Of a DNA stretch of 64,000 nt, positions 16,113-25,700 are shown piece by piece. Made by a program: the position numbers and the translations under genes. The notes under the pieces are model-generated. The model saw only the letters and a list, made by a program, of their open reading frames with translations. It did no database searches and was not told where the DNA came from. How positions within the stretch are numbered: position 1 is the first letter of the stretch; each line of letters begins with the position of its first letter. Where the stretch lies: assembly GCA_020634375.1 (NCBI GenBank), contig JACKBX010000002.1, positions 1-64,000 of the forward strand. The letters are read 5' to 3'. This stretch comes from Ardenticatenaceae bacterium. GTDB lineage: Bacteria; Chloroflexota; Anaerolineae; Promineifilales; Promineifilaceae.

Positions 16113-17072
16113 TCAAGCATATTGCAGCAGTGCTGGAATTTGCTCTAACTCTTGCCCCAAGTGCAGTTCAAACGCGTCCGCCTGGCGTACTAGTTTTTGT
16201 AAAATGGTTAGGTGGTCGGACATGGTTTCTTCATCCCAACGATCCATGCTTTCGCTCATGAGGCTGGCCAGTGCAACGGCGCGGTTGCGGCGGTGCAGGG
16301 TGGTTTGAGGGCGCTGCTCGATATAGGGAAAGTAGAGGTGGGTGATGGGACTGGGGGCGCTCCAACGGCCGTTCACCAGGGCTTCTCCGGTGATGTTGTA
16401 TTGGCCGAACACGGGTGGGATGGAGGCTAACCGGGGTTGTAGAGCGGGCAGCAGTTCCAACGTGCGCGGGCGAATGTTGACGATGCCAGGGGTGGGCAGG
16501 GCGTAGATACGGCCGTTGCGCTCTTCCAGCAGCAGAATGTCATTCGCCAGCAGTTCCCAGCCATGCAGCAGCAAGCTAAGGCCGGTGGTGGTTTTGCCGC
16601 TGCCGCTGGGGCCAATTATGAGCAGAGTCTGCCCGTCTTTGCTGGCGGCAAAGGCATGGACGAGGTAGTAGCCACGCTGCCGCAGCAAGGGGGCCAGGCT
16701 GGTGAAGGTGATGTCCTCGAAACGGCCGTATTGCATGGCCTTTTCTACTACTACGCCACGCGCCACCGGTGGCGCATCCGCCGGGGGCACGCTTACTAAT
16801 GCACCGTCTAAATAATGCAGCAGTTTGTATCCCGCTTCTTGCTGGTAGACTGACAAAATGCCAACTTCCCCAGGCAAGTCATGTGTATCTCGAAAGTAAG
16901 GTGGCTCTATGGGTAGTGGGGGCAGGGCTGCTTGAAACTGTAAATGCAAACTGAGGTCGCTTTGTACGGCCGTTGGCAGCACCCAACCCTGGAACAACGT
17001 TTGCCATAACCTGCATACTTTTTCATGCTCACTTTCCAGAGCAATATTCAAGCGGTGCAAAGTTAGATTCAT
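16113..17072 (-). CDS. HPr kinase-like (HprK-related) P-loop protein
   Basis: A 319-aa protein. The second half holds a P-loop GPSGSGKTTTG (about residues 152-162) followed by LLLHGWELLANDILLL, resembling the HprK/PEP-carboxykinase-type fold with its Asp-containing segment after the P-loop. The N-terminal half has no recognisable domain. HprK-related proteins of this size occur in ribosomally made peptide clusters, next to PqqD-like proteins, but no such partner is visible here. It lies directly upstream of the cobalamin riboswitch and in the same direction, though it is a separate unit. Function open. Confidence 0.6.
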   Translation of the reverse strand: MNLTLHRLNIALESEHEKVCRLWQTLFQGWVLPTAVQSDLSLHLQFQAALPPLPIEPPYFRDTHDLPGEVGILSVYQQEAGYKLLHYLDGALVSVPPADAPPVARGVVVEKAMQYGRFEDITFTSLAPLLRQRGYYLVHAFAASKDGQTLLIIGPSGSGKTTTGLSLLLHGWELLANDILLLEERNGRIYALPTPGIVNIRPRTLELLPALQPRLASIPPVFGQYNITGEALVNGRWSAPSPITHLYFPYIEQRPQTTLHRRNRAVALASLMSESMDRWDEETMSDHLTILQKLVRQADAFELHLGQELEQIPALLQYA

Positions 17073-17099
17073 AATACAAAGAGGAGAGATTCAGATTAG

Positions 17100-17153
17100 G
17101 CATGAAACGTGATGCGTGAAACATGAAAAAACATCACGCATCACGTTTCATGC
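17100..17153. repeat. perfect 20-bp inverted repeat (GCATGAAACGTGATGCGTGA)
   Basis: Arms 17100-17119 and 17134-17153 are exact complements with a 14-nt loop. It starts right after the stop codon of the triple DsbA gene and could end or stabilise its transcript. It is built of repeating tgaaacgtgatg/cgtgaaacatg words like the other elements. Confidence 0.8.
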
Positions 17154-17154
17154 T

Positions 17155-19143
17155 TTACTGCTCCAGAAAATAATCAACTGCTTCCGCAAACGTGCTGTAT
17201 GGCTGGGCACCATTGAGGAAATAGCCATTCACAAAGAAAGCGGGCGTGCCATTAATGCCCAGGCTGCTGCCCAAGTCGAGGTCTTCGTAGACTTTCATCT
17301 GGTGTGTGTTGCTTTCCAGGCAGGCGGTAAAGGTTGTTTCATCAAGGCCCAGGTCTGCGGCATACCTGGCAAAGAGAGCGGCGGCGTCGCCTCGCCCTGA
17401 CCATGCTTGTTGGTTGCTAAACAGGGCGTCGTGCATTTCTACATACGCACCCTGATCCCCGGCGCAGCGAGCTGCTTCTGCGGCCAGTTCTGCTTGCGGA
17501 TGAATGCTGGTTAGCGGGAAGTCGCGGAAGACGTAATAAACTAACCCCTTATCAATATAGTTTTCTTTGATTTGTGGAAAGGTTTGTAGGAAATGGCGGC
17601 TGCAATAGGGGCATTGGAAGTCGGTGAATTCAACAATGGTCACGGGGGCGTTGGGGTCGCCAATGGCGTAAGCACCTTCAGTTGGTACGTTTACTGGGCC
17701 AGAGGGGGTGGGAACGGCCGTTGGCTCTGCCGTTTGCACATAAGCATCGGCCAGCGTGCCCGCCTCAGCCAATTCAACCGCATAAGTAAATAACTCAAAG
17801 GGCTGTGCACCGCTAACCGGATAGCCATTAATAAAGAAGGATGGCGTACCGCGCACGCCTAATGCGATTCCCTCCTCTAAATTATCTTGAATGACCTGAT
17901 CCTGACGACCGCTGTTCAAACACTCGCTAAATGCGTCGGTGTCCAACCCCAATTCAAACGCTTTGTCGACCAGGATGCTGCTCACATTCTCCTTTCCACT
18001 CCAGCTTTCTTGTGCGGAGAAAAGGAGATCGTGCATTTCCCAGTACGCTTCTTGTTCCCCGGCACAGCGAGCTGCTGCGGCGGCTGTAGCAGCCTGCGGG
18101 TGAATTTGCTCCAGCGGAAAATCTTTCACAACGTAATAAACGCGTCCAGTTTCGATTAGGTCGGTAACGATTTGCGGTAAGGTCTGGGAAACGTGTCGTG
18201 CACAGTAAGGGCATTGGTAGTCGGTAAACTCAACAATGGTGATGCCCGCTGTGGGGTTGCCTAACGCATAGGCGGCATTGCCACTGACAATCGTGACTGG
18301 CGTGGGGGCGATAGCTGGAGCAGCTTGCTGCGGTTCTGCGGGTACCTCCGTCGCAATGGCTTGACCGCCATTGACGGCAGCGATGGCGCTGTTGAAGGTT
18401 TCAAGGGGTTGTGCGCCAACCAGCATTTGCCCATTGAGGAAGAAACTGGGTGTGCTGCTGACGCCACGCGATTGGCCCAGGCTCATATCAGCGGTAACGG
18501 CATCTTCGTAACGGCCGTCCGCCTGACAAGCCGTGAACGCTGCCACATCCAGCCCCAATTGTGTGGCATAATCAACAAACATCTCATCTGCTTTGCTGTT
18601 TGCCCACTGATCACCACTGTCAAAAAGCAAATCGTGCATAGCCCAATAAGCGGCTGCACCTTGTTCCCCAGCACAGCGGGCGGCATGGGAGGCAGCGGCT
18701 GCCTGGGCGTGAATGTTCGTTAGCGGGAAATCGTAGAAAATGAGCAGAACTTCGCCGTTTGTGACCTGGTTTTCCAGCAAGCTGGGCAAAGTTTGCTGCG
18801 CAAATCGGGCGCAGAAGGGGCATTGGAAATCAGAATACTCTTCTAAGACAACGGGGGCATCAGGATTGCCACGATACGGCCGTCCCTCAGCCGTAAAGCC
18901 AACCTCAATACCACGCTCATCATATTCTACGGTGTCAGATACGGTGACAGGGTTTGCGGCAGGTTCGCTTTCGATGGCAGCGGAGGGGGCTGTGTTGACG
19001 GCCGTTTCCAAATCGCTTCCAGGGCCGTTCAAAAGTAAAGGAGAAGTGCCCGTTTCGGCACCGTTGGCTGCACAGCCTGCCAGCAGCAAAATGATGAGCA
19101 GCACAGCAGCGGAAAGGCGTTGAAAAAGATGTTGCATTATCAT
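17155..19143 (-). CDS. lipoprotein with three tandem DsbA-like thioredoxin domains
   Basis: A 662-aa extracytoplasmic lipoprotein (lipobox LLAGC in the first 25 residues) made of three consecutive thioredoxin_4/DsbA-type domains. The active sites are CPFC (in DFQCPFCARF), CPYC (in DYQCPYCARH) and CPYC (in DFQCPYCSRH). Each domain has its own cis-proline loop (SSTPSFFLNG, RGTPSFFING, NGTPAFFVNG) and a C-terminal GAQP segment. It would act in oxidative folding or thiol exchange at the cell surface. Related single-domain proteins are about 200-250 aa, so this is a triplication. GGAG precedes the ATG. No DsbB/VKOR-type reoxidant is visible in the window. Confidence 0.9.
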   Translation of the reverse strand: MIMQHLFQRLSAAVLLIILLLAGCAANGAETGTSPLLLNGPGSDLETAVNTAPSAAIESEPAANPVTVSDTVEYDERGIEVGFTAEGRPYRGNPDAPVVLEEYSDFQCPFCARFAQQTLPSLLENQVTNGEVLLIFYDFPLTNIHAQAAAASHAARCAGEQGAAAYWAMHDLLFDSGDQWANSKADEMFVDYATQLGLDVAAFTACQADGRYEDAVTADMSLGQSRGVSSTPSFFLNGQMLVGAQPLETFNSAIAAVNGGQAIATEVPAEPQQAAPAIAPTPVTIVSGNAAYALGNPTAGITIVEFTDYQCPYCARHVSQTLPQIVTDLIETGRVYYVVKDFPLEQIHPQAATAAAAARCAGEQEAYWEMHDLLFSAQESWSGKENVSSILVDKAFELGLDTDAFSECLNSGRQDQVIQDNLEEGIALGVRGTPSFFINGYPVSGAQPFELFTYAVELAEAGTLADAYVQTAEPTAVPTPSGPVNVPTEGAYAIGDPNAPVTIVEFTDFQCPYCSRHFLQTFPQIKENYIDKGLVYYVFRDFPLTSIHPQAELAAEAARCAGDQGAYVEMHDALFSNQQAWSGRGDAAALFARYAADLGLDETTFTACLESNTHQMKVYEDLDLGSSLGINGTPAFFVNGYFLNGAQPYSTFAEAVDYFLEQ

Positions 19144-19241
19144 GGTCTCCAGCGGATTTAGCGGCTGGCAGATTCGTCAGCCGATCCGATTTGTGTTAGA
19201 CTTGCGAGTTTGTCTTGTTAAGTTGGCTTCGAGTTTATTTT

Positions 19242-20066
19242 ATGGCTACCCTATTAACTATTGGCCAACCAACCTGCCACAATGGTAAACGAAAGCGGAG
19301 CAAACTGCCAGCACTGGCGTTTTCTCTTATGGGTTTGTTAGCCATCTGGCGGTTGACCCTTTTGACGGCCTATGCACAAGAATCTGGCAGCGGTATTATC
19401 AGCCCCGCAAGCGGGGATACGATTTCTGGCGTGGTGGAGGTGATGGGCACGGCCGTTCACCCCAACTTCCTGCGTTACGAACTCGCTTTTCGCCCCGAAC
19501 TGGGCAGCGATACGGACTGGGTGGTCTTTGCCGAAGGCGAGCAGCCAGTGGTCAATGCCCCGTTGGCTATTTGGGACACCACTGTTGGCCGAGATATTAA
19601 TGCACCGGTATGGCCGGACGGCCGTTATCAACTGCGCTTGCGTGTCGTGCGCACCGATTACAACTACGACGAATACTACGTCACTGGCCTGACTATCAGC
19701 AACGAGGGCACGCCCACACCGACGCCGACCATAACCCCCACTGTAACGCTGGAGGGGGAAAGTGCGGTACAAAGCACAGCCACATTTTACCAATTGACAC
19801 CCATCCCATCGCTGACACCGTTCCCCACGCCGACGGCATTGCCCACGCCGCAAAACGAATTGGCTGGGGATGGGGCTGTTTCCGACGACACCTCTCGCGG
19901 GCTGGTGGGGCAGTTAGAGCAGGTGGACCCCAGCCCCTTAGGCCATGCCTTTTGGCAAGGCGCAAAATGGGCGGTGTACCTCTTCATTGCCTTGCTGATC
20001 TACTTGCTGCTGCGCGGCATCGGGCGGCTGATCTGGCGCTGGCTTTGGCAAAAAACCAACCGGTAG
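19242..20066 (+). CDS. membrane-anchored Ig-like surface protein, function unknown
   Basis: About 274 aa. It has a basic N-terminus and a hydrophobic segment (PALAFSLMGLLAIWRLTLLTAYA), then a beta-rich Ig-like domain beginning GIISPASGDTISGVVEVMGTA. A Thr/Pro-rich spacer follows, then a C-terminal membrane helix (WAVYLFIALLIYLLLRGIG) and a basic tail. The SPxxGxxxxGxVxVxGTA pattern occurs in extracytoplasmic domains of Chloroflexota proteins. No enzyme motif is seen. The start is uncertain: an upstream TTG at 19215 and an internal ATG at 19329 are alternatives. Divergent from the DsbA gene. Confidence 0.6.
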   Translation: MATLLTIGQPTCHNGKRKRSKLPALAFSLMGLLAIWRLTLLTAYAQESGSGIISPASGDTISGVVEVMGTAVHPNFLRYELAFRPELGSDTDWVVFAEGEQPVVNAPLAIWDTTVGRDINAPVWPDGRYQLRLRVVRTDYNYDEYYVTGLTISNEGTPTPTPTITPTVTLEGESAVQSTATFYQLTPIPSLTPFPTPTALPTPQNELAGDGAVSDDTSRGLVGQLEQVDPSPLGHAFWQGAKWAVYLFIALLIYLLLRGIGRLIWRWLWQKTNR

Positions 20067-20106
20067 GGGCTTGGCGACACCAAGCCTCTACTTGCAACCT
20101 TTTTTG
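20067..20106 (+). terminator. hairpin GGCTTGG/CCAAGCC with downstream T-run
   Basis: Stem 20068-20074 with 20080-20086, and a six-T run about 14 bases later. The phrase tagGGGCttGGCGACaCCaaGCC is shared with the hairpin at 26866-26886, so it is probably a dispersed repeat acting as a weak terminator. Confidence 0.5.
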
Positions 20107-20115
20107 GGAGAAATT

Positions 20116-22056
20116 GTGAAACGAATTACCCTCACACTTCTAATGATGACCGCTCTCTTTTTGGCTGCTTGCCGGGATGCGGATACGGCCGTTGCCACAC
20201 CAACCTCATCCGTAGTGGGCGAAACATTGGTGGACGAAACGGCCGTTCCCCAAGCCGCCGACCCCGCCGCCACACCTTCTCCTGTGCCCAGCGCCACACC
20301 ACAGCCAACGGCCACGCCCATCCCGCCCAAAGAACTGACGGTCTGCATGAACCGCCCGCAAAGCCTCTATTTGTATGGCGATGCCTCCATCGCTGCCGTT
20401 GCCATCCGCCACGCCATCTACGAGAACCTCATTACTAGCCTGGGCTATGACTACCAGCCGCAAGGCTTGGAGAAACTGCCCACTGCCGCCGATGGTGACC
20501 TGACCATGCAGCCCGTCACCGTCAACTTCGGCGACCCTGTTGTAGACTATCGCGGCGATGTGCATGTGCTGCGCGAAGGGTTGACCGTTTTCGACAGCAG
20601 CGGCGAACTCGTCACCGTCACCGACCGGCCAGTGGAGATGCAGCAGGTCACGGCCGTCTTCACCCTCAAGCCCCTCGTCTGGTCAGATGGCGTGCCGGTC
20701 AGCGCCGACGATTCCGTCTTTAGCTTCCATCTCGCCGCTAACCCAGACACGCCAGGGGACAAGCGCAAGGTGCAGCGCACGGCCGTTTACGAAGCCACCG
20801 GCCCCCTTACCCTACGCTGGACGGGGCTGCCCGGCTACATCCCCGGCGATGTCGTCGCGCATGTTTGGCCGCCGCTGCCGCAGCACCAACTGGGCAATAC
20901 TACTGCTGCCGATCTGCTTACATCGCCAGATACCACAATTGCCCCTCTCAGCAGCGGCCCCTTTGTCATCTCTGCCTCTGCTGAAAATGGGCTGACGCTG
21001 CTCAGAAACCCGCACTATTACCGCGCCGCCGATGGGCTGCCGTACCTCGACATCCTCAACGTGACCTTTGTGGATGATGGCGCGGCATTGTTGGCTGGCG
21101 GGCTGGCAGGCTGTGACGTGACCACGCAGGATTTGCTGCCCTTCACGGATTTGGCGCAGGTGCAGGCGGTGGATGGTGTGAATACGGCCGTTACCCTCAG
21201 CGCCGCCTACGAACACATCGATTTCAGCGTCAATTTCTACCTCGCCGAAGGATTCGAGAACTTCATCCGCCCCGACTGGTTCCAAGACCCGCGTGTGCGC
21301 CAGGGCATCACCCAATGCACCGACCGGCAGCGCATGGTGGATGAGATTTTTGGTGGAGAAACGGCCGTTATGCCCGCCTACATTCCCGCCAATCACCCGC
21401 TCTACCCAGCCGACCTGCCGCAATGGCCTTACGATGCGGCCGCAGGCAACGCCCTGCTCGACGCCGCCGGTTATGTGGACAGCGACAGCGACGGCATTCG
21501 TAACGACCCCACCACTGGCGAAGTGTTCAGCGTGCGCCTGACCACCGACGACCAAAACAGTGCCCGCGCACAGGCGGCGGCTATTTTTAGCGAAAACATG
21601 GCCGACTGTGGCATCGGTGTCACCGTTGACCTGCTGCCCCCGGAAGATTGGTACAACGACGGCCCGCTAGGGCTGCTCTTTGGGCGGCGTTTCGAGTTGG
21701 GCATGTTCGCTTGGCTGGGCGCACCCGCGCCTACCTGCCAGCTTTGGCTGGAGCGCAACATCACCGGGCCGCTGCCGGATGGATTTGGCGGCTGGGGCAA
21801 CGTCAACGTCAGCGGTTGGGCCAATGCCGATTTTGAGGCGGCCTGCAATGCCGCATTGAACAGCTTGCCCGGCACGCCCGAATATGCCGCCGCACAGCAG
21901 TCCGCCCTACAAATTTGGGCGCAGCAGCTACCGATGATCCCGTTATTCAATTACATCAAACTCACCGCCGCACGCCCCACCGTTACCGGCCTCCACCCAG
22001 ACGCCACACAGCTTTCGGAGTTGTGGAATGTGGTGGAATGGGATGTGAGCAATTAG
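20116..22056 (+). CDS. ABC transporter solute-binding lipoprotein, family 5 (peptide/nickel type)
   Basis: About 646 aa. The signal sequence ends in lipobox LAAC, followed by a Thr/Pro-rich spacer and an SBP_bac_5 fold with SADDSVFSFHLAANPDTPG, GPFVISASAENGLTLLRNPHYY and RVRQGITQCTDRQRMVDEIFGG. It binds oligopeptides or similar ligands outside the cell. The usual permease and ATPase partners are not adjacent, so it either works with a distant transporter or is an orphan. I start at GTG 20116 (VKRITL...), with GGGAG 5 nt upstream, rather than at 20071. Confidence 0.88.
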   Translation: MKRITLTLLMMTALFLAACRDADTAVATPTSSVVGETLVDETAVPQAADPAATPSPVPSATPQPTATPIPPKELTVCMNRPQSLYLYGDASIAAVAIRHAIYENLITSLGYDYQPQGLEKLPTAADGDLTMQPVTVNFGDPVVDYRGDVHVLREGLTVFDSSGELVTVTDRPVEMQQVTAVFTLKPLVWSDGVPVSADDSVFSFHLAANPDTPGDKRKVQRTAVYEATGPLTLRWTGLPGYIPGDVVAHVWPPLPQHQLGNTTAADLLTSPDTTIAPLSSGPFVISASAENGLTLLRNPHYYRAADGLPYLDILNVTFVDDGAALLAGGLAGCDVTTQDLLPFTDLAQVQAVDGVNTAVTLSAAYEHIDFSVNFYLAEGFENFIRPDWFQDPRVRQGITQCTDRQRMVDEIFGGETAVMPAYIPANHPLYPADLPQWPYDAAAGNALLDAAGYVDSDSDGIRNDPTTGEVFSVRLTTDDQNSARAQAAAIFSENMADCGIGVTVDLLPPEDWYNDGPLGLLFGRRFELGMFAWLGAPAPTCQLWLERNITGPLPDGFGGWGNVNVSGWANADFEAACNAALNSLPGTPEYAAAQQSALQIWAQQLPMIPLFNYIKLTAARPTVTGLHPDATQLSELWNVVEWDVSN

Positions 22057-22114
22057 CTTTTAGCCGTTAGCAGTTGGCAATTGACGATTGACAATTGGCA
22101 ATTGACCATTTCTC

Positions 22115-22693
22115 ATGGATCGTTTTTTAATCGTGGGCCTGGGCAATCCGGGCCGAAATTACAGAGAAAACCGGCACAATCTTGGCTTTATGGTTGTGGA
22201 TAAATTGGCCGAGAAGTATGCCATCAGCCTGAACTCGGTGAAGAGTAAGGCGATTGTGGGCAACGGCCGTATCCTTGACCGCCCTGTCATCCTGGCAAAG
22301 CCGCAAACCTACATGAACCTCAGCGGGGACAGCGTGGGGCCGGTGGCCGCCTTCTACAAAATCCCGCCGGAAAATGTGCTGGTGATTTATGATGAGTTGG
22401 ATTTGCCCTTCGGCACAATTCGCCTGCGCGAACAGGGCGGTGCAGGCGGGCACAACGGCATGAAGTCCATCATCAACCATTTGGGGCAGGGGTTCCCGCG
22501 TGTGCGCCTGGGCATTGGCCGCCCGCCGGGGCGCATGGACCCCGCTGCCTGGGTGCTGCGCGATTTTGGCGATGAGGAACGGCCGTTGCTCAACGAAATC
22601 CTCGCCGAAGCGATACAAGCCATCGAAACCTACCTCGCAGAAGGCATTCAACTGGCAATGTCACGCCATAACAAAAGGCTGAATGATGAATGA
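22115..22693 (+). CDS. pth: peptidyl-tRNA hydrolase
   Basis: A 192-aa esterase that releases tRNA from prematurely dropped peptidyl-tRNA. Family motifs are complete: LIVGLGNPGRNYRENRHNLGF (the N and H of NRHN are catalytic-site residues), KPQTYMNLSG, VIYDELDLPFG with the catalytic Asp, and GGAGGHNGMKSIINHLG. The length is standard. It lies directly upstream of mfd, with a wordy repeat between them. Confidence 0.97.
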   Translation: MDRFLIVGLGNPGRNYRENRHNLGFMVVDKLAEKYAISLNSVKSKAIVGNGRILDRPVILAKPQTYMNLSGDSVGPVAAFYKIPPENVLVIYDELDLPFGTIRLREQGGAGGHNGMKSIINHLGQGFPRVRLGIGRPPGRMDPAAWVLRDFGDEERPLLNEILAEAIQAIETYLAEGIQLAMSRHNKRLNDE

Positions 22694-22742
22694 GGAATGC
22701 TGAATTCAGCCCTCATCCTTCACCCTTCATCCTTACTAACTG
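22683..22742. repeat. quasi-palindromic spacer of GATGAATGAGG / CCTCATCCTTCACCCTTCATC words
   Basis: It fills the gap between pth and mfd, and its halves are imperfect complements. It overlaps the pth stop codon. Confidence 0.5.
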
Positions 22743-25700
22743 ATGAATATTTCTGGGATTCTCAACATTTTTGATCAATTGCCGGCCTGGGCAGAGTTGG
22801 GGCAGGTGTTGGATGGCGAGCCATCGCCACCCGCGCTGTTGCTGCCGCGCAGTGCGCGTGTGCCTGTGCTGGCAAAGCTGTTTTTGCAGCGGCACGTGCC
22901 CATTGTGCTGATAACGGGTCGGATGGATACGGCCGTTACCTGGCAACAAGCCCTCGAAACCTGGCTGCCAGACACAGCTAACTTGCTGCGCCTGCCCGAA
23001 CCTACACCTTTGCCCTATGATCGCGGCCCCTGGAGTGAGCGCACGCGGAACGGCCGTCTCCAAGTCTTCACGCGCTTCATGGCCGGACAGCACCCCCTCA
23101 TCCCCGCCACCACAGAGCCGCCGTTGATTATCACCTCGGCGCGGGCGCTGCTGCAAAAGACCCTGCCCAAACGCCGCTTCCTTTCTGCTACCCGCGTATT
23201 GCGTGTAGGCAGTGTAATTGATTTGGAGAAGCTAACACAGACCTGGGTCGACATTGGCTACGAACACGTTAGCGTTGTGGAGGCTGCCGGGCAGTTCTCG
23301 CGGCGCGGTGGCATTTTGGACATCTTTCCCGTTTCCGTGTCTTATCCGGTGCGTATTGAGTTGTTTGGCGACGAAATAGATACCATGCGCTATTTTGACC
23401 CAGCCACACAGCGTACGCTAACTGTGAATGGCTACAGTCAGGCAGAGCGCATCGTCATCCCCCCGGCGCGGGAAGCGCTGCCCGGCGTGGCCCGCGACTA
23501 TGCTCTTGCCATTCCTGAAGCAGAGAACCCTGCAGAAGGCAGTTTGCCCTCCTGGCGTGATGATATTGCTGGGCTGCGGGCGGGCGCGGCGTTCCCCACG
23601 CTGGAGTATTATTTGCCGCTGCTCTATCCCCAGCCTGCCAGCCTGCTGGATTATTTGCCGGATAATGCGTTATTGGTGGTGGATGATTGGGTGGAATTGG
23701 AAACGGCCGTGTCCGAATTCCGCAGCCACGCCGACCAGATGCGCGAAGAGCAGCCCAGCCTGCCCCCTGGCTACCCCAGCCCCGTGTTTGATTGGGCCGA
23801 GATGGCCGCCGAATTGCAGTGGTGGCAGCCGCTCATTTTGGGCGAGGGGGGCGAAGGCGAGGGCGAAATCTCCCATTTGGCCGATGCCTTTGAACCCGGC
23901 CCGCGTTACGGCGGGCAAATGCGCCCCCTCATGACCCAACTCAAATCCGCACAGCGCGAAGGAGACCGCATGGTTGTCGCCAGCCGCCAGGCGGCACGGT
24001 TGGCGGAGCTGTGGCGAGAAGAGAGCAAGGGAGCAGGGGAGCAGGGGAGCTGGAATGTGAGTACATTGCTCCCCAGTTCTCTTGCCCCCTTGCTCCCTAA
24101 AGACGAACTGCCGGAACTACCTGATAATGGCACATTAACCTTCGTCAACGCCGGGTTGGGTGAGGGATTCACGCTCATTCGCCGCGAAGACAATGCTATC
24201 CTGTTGGATTTGCTCACGGATGCTGAGGTCTTTGGCTGGAATCGACCCGCGCCGCGCCGCCGCCTTGCGCCACGCCCCTCTGCCCCGGAAACATACTTTT
24301 CCGACATTCAAGCCGGGGATTATGTAGTGCATATGGAATACGGTATTGGCCTGTTTCAGGGGTTGGTTGTACGCAATGTGGGCGGCACAGAGCGCGAATA
24401 TTTGCTGATGCAGTACGCCAACAGCGACACGCTTTATGTGCCCGTCCATCAGGCTGACCGGTTGGCAAAATGGATTGGCTCCGACGAACGGCCGCCTGCC
24501 ATGCACCGTTTGGGGGAGCGCACCTGGAGCAAGGCCAAAACCAAAGCGCAGCGTGCTGCCGACGAACTCGCTGGCGAGCTGCTTGATTTGTACGCGGCCC
24601 GCGAAACCGTGCCCGGACATGCCTTTTCCAATGATACGGAATGGCAGGCGGAACTGGAAGCCAGCTTCCCCTATCAGGAAACGGAAGACCAACTGCACGT
24701 CATTGCTGAGGTGAAAGCGGATATGGAGAAAGCGCAGCCTATGGACAGACTGATTTGCGGCGATGTGGGTTATGGTAAAACCGAGGTGGCACTGCGGGCG
24801 GCCTTCAAAGCGGTGACGGATGGCAAGCAGGTGGCAATTTTAGTGCCCACGACCATCTTGGCGCAGCAGCATTACTACACATTCCGTGACCGCCTGGCCC
24901 CATTCCCGGTGACAGTGGAAATGCTCTCGCGTTTCCGCACGCAGAGCCGACAGGGGCGCATTGTGCGTGACGTGCGCGACGGCCGTGTAGACATCATCAT
25001 AGGCACACACCGCCTCCTCTCCGACGACGTCTCTTTTAAGGATTTGGGGTTGGTAATTATTGATGAGGAGCAGCGTTTTGGCGTGGCGCACAAAGAGAAG
25101 TTGAAGCAGTGGCGCACGGAGGTGGACGTGTTGACGATGACGGCCACGCCCATCCCGCGCACGCTGTACATGAGCCTGACCGGTGTGCGCAACATTAGCA
25201 TCATCGACACAGCCCCGGCGGAGCGGCTGCCCGTGCAGACTTACGTGGGCGAAATGGATGATGCCCGCCTGCGCCGTGCCATTTTGCGCGAATTGGATCG
25301 CGGCGGACAGGTGTTCATTGTGCATAACCGCGTGCAGTCCATTGACATTGTGCGCCGTCAGGTTGAGGCGTTGATTCCCGGTGCACGGGTGGTGGTGGGG
25401 CACGGGCAGATGAGTGAGCGCCAGCTTGAAACCATCATGCAAGATTTTGAAGCGGGCGAGATTGATATTTTGCTGAGTACGACGATTATTGAGAGCGGGC
25501 TGGACTTCCCCAATGCCAACACGCTGATTGTAGATCGGGCGGAACAGTTTGGGCTGTCGCAGTTGTACCAGTTGCGCGGGCGCGTGGGGCGCGGCACACG
25601 GCGGGCGTATGCCTACTTTTTCCACGCGCCCTGGCGTCGCGTGACGCCGGAGGCGCAGGCGCGATTGGAGGCGTTGGCAGAGCATACAGAATTGGGAGCA

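Noticed and set aside
20812..21555. 247-codon minus-strand frame
   Set aside because: Antisense to the solute-binding protein gene, with no recognisable features.
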